From positions 2,506,501-2,570,500 of the forward strand of contig NZ_CP060404.1 of the NCBI RefSeq assembly GCF_014295035.1: DNA of 64,000 bases. The letters run 5' to 3'. Below, one piece after another: positions 49,853 through 56,797 of this stretch. The number at the start of each line of letters is the position of its first letter. Positions within the stretch are counted from its first letter, which is position 1. The notes under the pieces were generated by a model. That model was not told the DNA's origin. It worked only from the letters and a program-made list of their open reading frames with translations, and searched no databases. The translations under genes and the position numbers were made by a program. The DNA is from Streptomyces buecherae (GTDB lineage Bacteria > Actinomycetota > Actinomycetes > Streptomycetales > Streptomycetaceae).

Positions 49853-51384
49853 GGGGCGGTCGCTCCTTCGTCCGGGGCGGGTGGGGCGAGCCTGCTGTCC
49901 AGGCCGCACTGGAGTCCGTAGATGAGGCCGAGCGGGTTGTGGTACTCGGCGGCGAACCAGCGGACGGTGTCGCGTACGGCGGTGCCCGCCGCCGCCCGGT
50001 CGACCAGGTAGCGGGTCAGGAAGCGCAGCGCGAACTCCACGCCGAAGACCTGGGGTACGGCGATGTGCGGGGCCAGTACGCCCTGGGCGCCGTGTCGGAT
50101 GAGGCTGCCGGCCAGGCTGGCGAAGCGGCCGGTCACCGGGGAGCCGGCGTAGCAGACGTTCAGCACGACCATCGGGTGGAAGGGCACGAACGCGCCCCGG
50201 CGGCGGTTGGCCTCGGTGTGCCGCTTGCGGGTGCTGTCTATCCGGCCGGCGTGCACGGAACGGGCGTCGGTGAGCTGGAACGCCTGCCAGGTGGCGTCGC
50301 CGTCGCTGATGACGGCGCCGTGGCAGAAGAAGTACATGAGGTCCTCGTCGAAGTGGGCCATGGCCAGGTCCGCGAGGAGGGCGTCGCTGTGCGTCCGCTC
50401 GGTCAGCTCCGTCTGGTCGTCCAGCAGCTTGTGCACCTCGGCGACGCGTGGCGTCTTGCGCAGCCGGTGGTCGACATTGGCGCTGCTGACCGGGCGGGCC
50501 CGGTTGGCGACGTAGTAGAAGTCGGTCTCGTACGCGCCGGACGCGGCCTCGATGAGGTGCCGGTGTCCGAGGAAGAGATCGAAGAGGGCGGGGAGGTCGG
50601 GGGCGTCGGGGGCGTCGGGGGCGTCGGGGGCGTCGGGGGCGTCGGGGGCATGGTGGGCATGGTGGGCATGGTGGGCGTCGGGGGCATGGTGGGCTTCGGG
50701 GGTTTCGGTGGCTTCGAGGGTCCCGGTTTCGGGGTGGCCGGCGAGGCCGTGGGAGACGGTGGGGGCCGTGGCGGTGGCGGGCGGGGCGTATGGGGCGTGC
50801 GTGTCGTACGCGACGATGTGGGGCGGCGGGGTGGCTATCGGCGGGGTGTGCGCGTCCAGGGCCAGCAGCGGCCAGGGCAGGTCGAGGTCGGAGTCGAAGC
50901 GGATACGCAGGTCACGGCGGTGCAGGGCGGCCATGAGGAAGGTGCGCAGCCGCACGAGGTTGGGGTCGTTGCCGTCGAGGAGTTCCTCCAGGAGGTGGCT
51001 GCCGCCCCGGGCCAGCTCGGCGACGCGTGAGCGCACCTCGCCGGGCGGGCGGGCGCCGAGGTCGGCGACGCTGGCGTACGGGCGGATGCCGGCGGCCGGG
51101 TCGGCCGGCTGGTAGTCCACGAACGCCTTCCAGTCCGCCAGGAGTTGGGCCGTGAGGTCCTTGACGTCCCGGACGTCCGACTCAAGGAGGGCCCAGTGCT
51201 CGCGGGTGCGGGAGCGGGGCAGGACGGCGGTCTCGCCCCACAGGCTGATCATCGGCTGACCGCCGCCGCCCGGGAGGCGCAGGCAGACGATGAGGTCGCG
51301 GGGTTCACGGGCCGGTGAGCCCGGCAGGAGGCGGTAGCCGCTACTCGCGTTCTGACTTGGCGTCAGGGGTATGTTCTCGTCCAA
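49849..51384 (-). CDS. CHAT-domain cysteine protease
   Basis: This 511-residue protein starts at TTG 51384, 4 nt after the pseudokinase stop. The first 230 residues resemble no named domain. A low-complexity His/Ala/Pro/Asp linker (about 232-265) follows, then a CHAT (caspase-like) domain with catalytic His in MYFFCHGAV (about 350) and Cys in VVLNVCYAGS (about 407). Both dyad residues are present. CHAT proteases act in bacterial cell-death and immune systems. The linker region is encoded by 9-bp tandem repeats. Confidence 0.87.
   Translation of the reverse strand: MDENIPLTPSQNASSGYRLLPGSPAREPRDLIVCLRLPGGGGQPMISLWGETAVLPRSRTREHWALLESDVRDVKDLTAQLLADWKAFVDYQPADPAAGIRPYASVADLGARPPGEVRSRVAELARGGSHLLEELLDGNDPNLVRLRTFLMAALHRRDLRIRFDSDLDLPWPLLALDAHTPPIATPPPHIVAYDTHAPYAPPATATAPTVSHGLAGHPETGTLEATETPEAHHAPDAHHAHHAHHAPDAPDAPDAPDAPDAPDLPALFDLFLGHRHLIEAASGAYETDFYYVANRARPVSSANVDHRLRKTPRVAEVHKLLDDQTELTERTHSDALLADLAMAHFDEDLMYFFCHGAVISDGDATWQAFQLTDARSVHAGRIDSTRKRHTEANRRRGAFVPFHPMVVLNVCYAGSPVTGRFASLAGSLIRHGAQGVLAPHIAVPQVFGVEFALRFLTRYLVDRAAAGTAVRDTVRWFAAEYHNPLGLIYGLQCGLDSRLAPPAPDEGATAP
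50599..50690 (-). repeat. 9-bp tandem repeats in the CHAT gene
   Basis: About five GGCGTCGGG units are followed by GGGCATGGT-type units in the same 9-bp period. They encode an Ala-Pro-Asp run and then His-Ala-His. The period keeps the reading frame, so copy-number change would alter only linker length. Confidence 0.85.
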
Positions 51385-51388
51385 CGGC

Positions 51389-54103
51389 TCAGGACTCCGG
51401 CGCCTGGTGCGTGTCGGCTGCCTCGACCGAGGTCGCGGGCGCGCCGGGGGGCGGGTCGGCCTCCGGCGCGGGGCGCGCGGGGGCCTCGATCGTCATGGTG
51501 GCGTCGAGTTCCTGGAGCACGACTCCGTAGCCTCGGTCGTAGACGGTGAACCGGAGTTGGTGCTCGCCCGGCTCGTGGGCCGTGAACACGAAGGTGGCCG
51601 CCTCCTCGCTGGCGTGCCCCGCGTGGTAGCTGCGGGTGGGCGGCATGATGCGGGCCGCCGTGCGTGTCGCGGCGACCAGGACGAGGTGGGCCGACGGGTG
51701 CTCGGGCTGGCGCGCCCACGGGTGCTCGTCGGGCACGTCGAGGGCGAATTCGAGCACGGCGGGCGCCCCCACCCGGGCCGGCCCGTCGCGCAGCGTCAGC
51801 CGCGGCGTACAGGGCGGCCCGGCGGGTGGTACGGGAGGCGCGAACGGGGACGGGGCGCCGGCCCGGTGGGGTGCCGGCGGGGACAGGGAGGCCAGGTCGG
51901 AGAGGCGGGGCACCGGGCTGGACGCACCCGGCGGCCCTCCGGGCAGGCCCGGCGGCCAACTGGCCGCGCGGGGCGGCGGCCCGGGGAGGCGGGGCGGCGG
52001 CTCGGGGGGCCAGGAAGGTCCGCTTGGCCAGGTCGGCGCGGCGTCCGTCCACGGCGGCACGTCCGCTGCCCACGGCGGGACCTCGGCCTCCCACGGCGGC
52101 ACGTCGGTGGCCTCTGCCGGCGCCGCGCCCGCGTCCGTCCATGTCGGCGTGTCGGGCGCCCCTGACCGCGCCGTGTCCGTGTCCGCGTCCGTCCATGTCG
52201 GCGTGTCGGGCGTCCCCGACCGTGTCGTGTCCGCGTCCACGTCCGCGTCCACCCAGCGTGGTGCCTCGTCCGCCGGGGCGGGTGGCTCGGCGGGCGGCGG
52301 CTGGTGCGGGTGCCTGGGCGTCCCGGCCTCTCGCGGCGGTTCCTGGGCGGCCTCGGCCTCGGCCCCGTGGGTGGGGGGCTGGGGCGGGGTTGCCTCCGGG
52401 TGCGGCTCGGGGCGGGGCGGTTGGTTGGGCTCCCGGCCGGGCGCGGGTGGTGCCGGTGGGTTGGGCCCGGGGCGGGGCGGCTCGGCTGTGGTGCGGTCCG
52501 GGTCGGGTCGGCCCGTGTCGGAGCGGCCCGTGTCGGGGCGGCCCGTGTCGGGGCGACCCGTGTCGGAGCGGCTCGGGTCCGGGTGGCGCGGGGTCGAGCG
52601 GCCGGTGGGTGGGCGGCTCGCGTCTGGTCGGGCCGCCTCGGGTCGGAGCGCCTCCGGTCGGGCGGTGGTCGGGCGGGCCGTGCGGTGTCGTGGCGGTCTC
52701 GTGTCCGGCCAGCGGACTTCCCGTTGGGCGAACCGGTATGTCGCCTCGGGCACGCCGCGCGGGCCGCCCCGGGCGGGGTCGCCGTGCGACCGGTCGTCGG
52801 TGGCGGTGGCGGTGGCGGACCCGGGGTGCGGCATCGCCGAGGGGGGATACGACATCGGCAAGACGGGCCCGTAGCCGACGCCCTCCGGCGCGGAGTCTGG
52901 TGGCGCAGGTTCGGTACGGGGGGCGTGGGGGCGGGCTCTCGCGTCCCGGCTCCGGTTCCTGACGTACGCCACCGCGTGCCACAGGCACTTCCCGCCCAGC
53001 ACCACGAGGCCGGAGGTCAGGCCGAGGACGACGGCGGTCAGGAGCAGGGTGGCCACGTCCTGCGAGGTGGACTTGCCGGCCAACCGCAGGCCCAGCATGG
53101 CCGCGAGGGCGCCGGCGGTGAAGGCGGCGGCGATGCGGCTGCCGACGAGGGCGCCGATGTGGATGAGCAGGCCGCGCAGGCGCTGCCAGCGCGTGCGCCG
53201 CTGGGGGGTGGCCAGCGCCCAGTGGGTGTCGGTGACCGGTTCCTGGCGGTCGGCGGCGGCGCGCAGGGCGGCGGTGACGGAGCCCGTCTTCGGCCGGGCA
53301 CCCGGGTGCGGTGCGAGCAGGCCCTCGACCAGCGGCGCGAACTCCCGCTGGCGGCGTACGCGGGGCGGGCGAGCGTCCCGGAGCGCCTTGAGCCGGGGGC
53401 CGGGCAGGGGGCCGCGCAGCGGGCGGCGCCCCTCGACCATCTCGTACAGGGTCATGCCCAGCGCCCACAGGTCGCCCTGCGGTGTCGGGGCGGGGGCGGC
53501 GCCGCGTTCCCCGCCGGGCGTCAACTCCGGTGCCGTGTACTGCGAGTGGGGACGGCCGGGGCATAACGGCGGCGCCCCGTACGCCGGATCGGCTGGCTGG
53601 AACCCGTAGCCGGGCAGCGCCGCCGTGCCGTCCTCGCGGAAGAGGATGCCGCGCGGGCCGATCTGACCGTGTGCCGCGCCGGCGGCGTGCAGCGCTTCGA
53701 GCGCGCTCGCCACCTCCAGGCCGATGTGGGCGGCGGCGGCCGCCGGCAGCCGCCCGTGCGCGCGCAACAGGGTGTGCAGCGAGCGCGGTACGACCGGCTC
53801 CATCACCACCCAGAGCGCGTCCGCTTCCTCGATGACGTCGTGGACGGCGAGCAGATGGGCGTTGGACGGCTCGGAGACGGGTCGCACCTGGCGGGCCAGC
53901 GCGCCGGGCGCCCAAGCACCGTACTTGGCGGTGTCGCGGCCGTGGCGGCGGTCGTCCGACGCGTGGGGGCGGAGCTGTTGGATGAGGACGTCCCGCCGCT
54001 CCGTACGGTCGTAGCCCGACCAGTAGGTGGAGCCAGCGGACTCGCCCCAGGGTGCGCGCAGCGCGTAACGGTCCCGGAGGACGTCAGGGTGCGCGCCGGT
54101 CAT
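51389..54103 (-). CDS. Membrane pseudokinase with C-terminal beta-sandwich-like domain
   Basis: This 904-residue protein has a Hanks-type kinase fold (about 10-280). The VAIK lysine position reads VLIQQL, HRDLKPxN is HGQIGPRGIL (about 148) and DFG is PGYGF, so catalysis is very unlikely. Two or three membrane helices (about 310-375) follow, then about 400 residues of disordered Pro/Arg/Asp-rich sequence with DTPTWTDA repeats. A final domain (about 790-890) resembles an Ig-like beta-sandwich. It heads the operon with CHAT and the hydrolase and may be a membrane sensor or scaffold. Confidence 0.83.
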   Translation of the reverse strand: MTGAHPDVLRDRYALRAPWGESAGSTYWSGYDRTERRDVLIQQLRPHASDDRRHGRDTAKYGAWAPGALARQVRPVSEPSNAHLLAVHDVIEEADALWVVMEPVVPRSLHTLLRAHGRLPAAAAAHIGLEVASALEALHAAGAAHGQIGPRGILFREDGTAALPGYGFQPADPAYGAPPLCPGRPHSQYTAPELTPGGERGAAPAPTPQGDLWALGMTLYEMVEGRRPLRGPLPGPRLKALRDARPPRVRRQREFAPLVEGLLAPHPGARPKTGSVTAALRAAADRQEPVTDTHWALATPQRRTRWQRLRGLLIHIGALVGSRIAAAFTAGALAAMLGLRLAGKSTSQDVATLLLTAVVLGLTSGLVVLGGKCLWHAVAYVRNRSRDARARPHAPRTEPAPPDSAPEGVGYGPVLPMSYPPSAMPHPGSATATATDDRSHGDPARGGPRGVPEATYRFAQREVRWPDTRPPRHRTARPTTARPEALRPEAARPDASRPPTGRSTPRHPDPSRSDTGRPDTGRPDTGRSDTGRPDPDRTTAEPPRPGPNPPAPPAPGREPNQPPRPEPHPEATPPQPPTHGAEAEAAQEPPREAGTPRHPHQPPPAEPPAPADEAPRWVDADVDADTTRSGTPDTPTWTDADTDTARSGAPDTPTWTDAGAAPAEATDVPPWEAEVPPWAADVPPWTDAAPTWPSGPSWPPEPPPRLPGPPPRAASWPPGLPGGPPGASSPVPRLSDLASLSPPAPHRAGAPSPFAPPVPPAGPPCTPRLTLRDGPARVGAPAVLEFALDVPDEHPWARQPEHPSAHLVLVAATRTAARIMPPTRSYHAGHASEEAATFVFTAHEPGEHQLRFTVYDRGYGVVLQELDATMTIEAPARPAPEADPPPGAPATSVEAADTHQAPES

Positions 54104-54459
54104 GGAGCCCCCCGTCCTCCCCCGTCTGCGTCCGGCGCCACCGTGCCCGCCGGATACGGGGAGGATAGCCCGGGGTTGGCGGGAGCAGCAGGTCCCGGGA
54201 TGACATCCGGCGGGGCGCGCGGGAGTGCGGCCGGCGGCGGGGCGGGCGGGCCGAGCATCGGTGTGGGGGCGCGGGGCGGCCTGGTCGGCGCCGCGTCAAC
54301 CGGGCGCTCGCAGCGCCGACTTGTGCCCCGGTCAGGAACGACCGCGTGGGCGCGGGGGTCCGGTCGCGCCGTGGCGCACTCGCCCGGCGGGGCGGTTGGT
54401 GGGGGCGGCTGGTGGCCACGGGGGGGCCGGTGCGGGCTCGCCATGATCGCTTAGGGTGC
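54104..54459. other. Intergenic, no gene seen
   Basis: This is about 356 bp of extreme GC content between the divergent pseudokinase and serine-hydrolase genes. Open frames here are composition artefacts. Promoters for both genes must lie in it, but none is recognisable. Confidence 0.5.
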
Positions 54460-54478
54460 TGAACGAAGGCTTACCTAA
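54460..54478 (+). promoter_or_regulatory. Half-site resembling an iron (DmdR-type) box
   Basis: AGGCTTACCTAA matches 11 of 12 bases of the right part of the 19-bp Streptomyces iron box. The left half is poor, about 12 of 19 in total. It lies 18 bp before the serine hydrolase start. Weak evidence. Confidence 0.2.
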
Positions 54479-54496
54479 GGCAAGGGGAGGGGCGTC

Positions 54497-55711
54497 ATGT
54501 TCGGTTCTTCCGTGCGGGTGCGGCGGGCACTGGTCGGGGTTACCGCGTCGGCCGTGGTCGGGGCGATCGCGGCGGCGGGGTCTCCCGGGGCGTTCGCCGC
54601 CGGGGGTGACGTACGAGCGGGGGCGCCGGCGCGAGCCGCCGCGCACCAGGCCACGCAGGACGCGTTGGACGGGCTGGTGAAGGCCGGGATGCCCGGCGTG
54701 GCCGCGACGACGAAGTCGGCGGACGGGAAGCAGTGGTTCGGGTCGGCGGGGTACGCCGACACCGAGACGGGGCGCGAGCGGAGCGCGGCCGACCACTTCC
54801 GGGCCGGCAGCATCACCAAGACGTTCATGGCCACCGTGCTGCTCCAGTTGGAGGCCGAGGGCGAGATCGACCTCGACGACTCGGTGGAGAAGTGGCTGCC
54901 CGGCGTGGTGAAGGGTGACGGGTACGACGCCAGCCGGATCAGCGTGCGGCAGATGCTCAACCACACCAGCGGCATCCACGACAGTGTGGAGACGCCGGAG
55001 TGGCAGCAGACCATGAACGGCCCCGGCTTCTTCACGCACCGGTTCGACGTGAAGAAGCCCGAGGAGATCGTGGCCATGGCCCTGAAGTACCCGCCGTACT
55101 TCAAGCCGGGCGGTGGCTGGCACTACTCCAACACCAACTACGTGCTCGCCGGCATGGTCATCGAGAAGGTGACCGGCGACAGCTACGCGCACCAGGCGGA
55201 GCGGCGGATCATCAAGCCGCTCGGGCTGCGGCACACCTCGTTCCCCGGTACGAGGACCACGCTGCCCACGCCGCACTCCGTCGGCTACTCCAAGCTCTAC
55301 GCGCCGAACCCGGGCCCGGAGGTCTACGACGCCACCGAGTACAGCCCTACCTGGTCCGGCGCGACCGGCGAGATGATCAGCACCGGCGCGGATCTGAACA
55401 CCTACTTCCGCGCCCTCACCCGGGGCCGGCTGCTGCCGAAGCAGCAGACGCGGGAGATGTTCACGGCCGTGGAGACCGGTCAACACTTCCGGTACGGGCT
55501 CGGGCTCATCGCGCGCGACCTGTCCTGCGGCGAGACGGTCTGGGGCCACGACGGCATCGTGTGGGGCTCGTTGACCAGCTCCGCCACGACGCGCGACGGC
55601 GCGCACTCGCTGACGTTCCAGATCAACGGCGACTGGCTGGCCGACGGCGCCCCGTACGAGCGGGTCTTCGAGGCCGAGTTCTGCGCCCCGGGGCAGACGA
55701 TGCGGAAGTGA
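54497..55711 (+). CDS. Secreted serine hydrolase (beta-lactamase/DD-peptidase S12 family)
   Basis: This 404-residue protein starts at ATG 54497 behind GGGGAGGGG. A signal peptide (1-35, ending near AFAA) is followed by a class C-like penicillin-recognising domain: SxxK as SITK (about 103), YxN as YSN (about 213) and HxG as HDG (about 354). It is probably a D-alanyl-D-alanine carboxypeptidase or esterase acting outside the cell. Distinguishing it from a beta-lactamase needs biochemistry. Confidence 0.9.
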   Translation: MFGSSVRVRRALVGVTASAVVGAIAAAGSPGAFAAGGDVRAGAPARAAAHQATQDALDGLVKAGMPGVAATTKSADGKQWFGSAGYADTETGRERSAADHFRAGSITKTFMATVLLQLEAEGEIDLDDSVEKWLPGVVKGDGYDASRISVRQMLNHTSGIHDSVETPEWQQTMNGPGFFTHRFDVKKPEEIVAMALKYPPYFKPGGGWHYSNTNYVLAGMVIEKVTGDSYAHQAERRIIKPLGLRHTSFPGTRTTLPTPHSVGYSKLYAPNPGPEVYDATEYSPTWSGATGEMISTGADLNTYFRALTRGRLLPKQQTREMFTAVETGQHFRYGLGLIARDLSCGETVWGHDGIVWGSLTSSATTRDGAHSLTFQINGDWLADGAPYERVFEAEFCAPGQTMRK

Positions 55712-55718
55712 TGGCGGG

Positions 55719-55784
55719 TTCGTAGATCGTCCGTAGATCGTTCGCGGATCGACCGTGGGTCGTTCGTGACGCGTTCGTAGGGCG
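55719..55784 (+). repeat. Six tandem 11-bp imperfect repeats
   Basis: Six consecutive units of TTCGTAGATCG type (TTCGTAGATCG, TCCGTAGATCG, TTCGCGGATCG, ACCGTGGGTCG, TTCGTGACGCG, TTCGTAGGGCG) lie 7 bp past the serine hydrolase stop. The 11-bp period is close to one helical turn. Confidence 0.8.
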
Positions 55785-55822
55785 CGGGCCCCGGTCGGGC
55801 TGGTCGCTCGGCGCGGGGCCCG
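55785..55822 (+). terminator. Terminator of the serine hydrolase gene
   Basis: The stem CGGGCCCCG / CGGGGCCCG encloses a 20-nt loop and is followed shortly by CCTTTG. It directly follows the 11-bp repeats. Confidence 0.6.
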
Positions 55823-56007
55823 TGGCCTTTGCGTACAACCGCCGCGCCCCGTCAGAGAGTCGCGTGGCGGCGCGGTGCGGTGAGCTGTGGGGGCGGGCGG
55901 GGCCCCTGGCCACGGGGGAAGCTCTTGGGGCCCCGCCCTGTCGGTGCGGTCGCCACGGCGGGCGACCGGCGCCGGCCACCCCGGGGGGAAGGTGGCCGGC
56001 GCGGTGG

Positions 56008-56715
56008 TCAGGTCTCGTCCGACTTCTCGCGGGCGGGCGCGTCCGCGTCCGGGGCGTCCGTGCCCGTGGCGCCCGGTTTGGGGCCCACGCTGGCGAGGCC
56101 GGCGATGGCCACTCGGGCGGCGCGGCTGAGGGCGAGGCGGAGTTCGTCGGCGGAGGCGTCGCGGGCCAGGCAGATCAGGGCCGTGTTCACCAGGGCGCCG
56201 ACGAGGGCGCCGACCGCTGCCGCCGCCTCCGGCTCGGTCAGCTCGTCGCCGTACGCCTCCAACAGGGCCGCGGTGAGCTGACGTTGGGCCTCGAAGAGCC
56301 AGTGCAACGCGCGGGCCTGGAGCGCGGGGGACGAGAGGATGAGCCGCACGCGCAGCGAGGGCACCTCGCCGGTGAGGTCGGCCGCGGCGTCGGGTGAGAC
56401 GACGGAGCCCTCCAGGGCGCGCAGCAGCAGGTGGGCGACGGTCTCCTGGGGGCGGCGGTCGGCGACCGCGCGCACCAGGGCGTCGACGCGCTGCTGGCTG
56501 TCGGCGAAGAGGACGTCGTCCTTGCCGGGGAAGTAGCTGAAGAAGGTGCGGGTCGAGACGTCGGCCGAGGCGGCGATCTGGGCCACCGTCGTCTCCTCGT
56601 ACCCCCGCTCCGCCACCAGGCGCACGGCCGCCTCTATCAGCGCGCGCCGCGTGCGCAGCTTCTTGCGCTCGCGGAGCCCCATGGGCTCCGGCGGGACAGC
56701 CGTCGTCTCGATCAT
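56008..56715 (-). CDS. TetR-family repressor
   Basis: This 235-residue protein starts at ATG 56715; GTG 56721 is an alternative. The N-terminal HTH (about 15-62) reads RALIEAAVRLVAERGYEETTVAQIAASADVSTRTFFSYFPGKDD, the canonical TetR pattern (here given as one run only to residue limits: key residues ERGYEETTV and STRTFFSYF). The C-terminal ligand domain is unspecific. It is divergent from the MMPL transporter with a palindrome between them, so it most likely represses that gene. Confidence 0.92.
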   Translation of the reverse strand: MIETTAVPPEPMGLRERKKLRTRRALIEAAVRLVAERGYEETTVAQIAASADVSTRTFFSYFPGKDDVLFADSQQRVDALVRAVADRRPQETVAHLLLRALEGSVVSPDAAADLTGEVPSLRVRLILSSPALQARALHWLFEAQRQLTAALLEAYGDELTEPEAAAAVGALVGALVNTALICLARDASADELRLALSRAARVAIAGLASVGPKPGATGTDAPDADAPAREKSDET

Positions 56716-56744
56716 GCGCACAGCCTACCCAACTTTCGGCACCA

Positions 56745-56760
56745 CATGCATTTTTGCATG
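56745..56760. promoter_or_regulatory. TetR operator palindrome
   Basis: CATGCA-TTTT-TGCATG is a perfect palindrome in the AT-rich 82-bp gap between the TetR and MMPL genes. Its place suits repression of both divergent promoters. Confidence 0.65.
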
Positions 56761-56797
56761 CCTTGCAGTTTTTCTCTGACTGAGCTTTTATCAAAAC

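Noticed and set aside
50599..50690. Short tandem repeats as a CRISPR array
   Set aside because: Units are 9 bp without spacers, lie inside the CHAT reading frame and encode an Ala-Pro-Asp linker.
51389..54103. Active serine/threonine protein kinase
   Set aside because: The Lys, HRD Asp and DFG Asp positions are all replaced, so activity is very unlikely despite the kinase fold.
54332..56794. 820-aa minus-strand open frame over the serine hydrolase and TetR region
   Set aside because: It is antisense to a protein with a complete SxxK/YxN/HxG set and out of frame with TetR. There is no ribosome binding site or domain.
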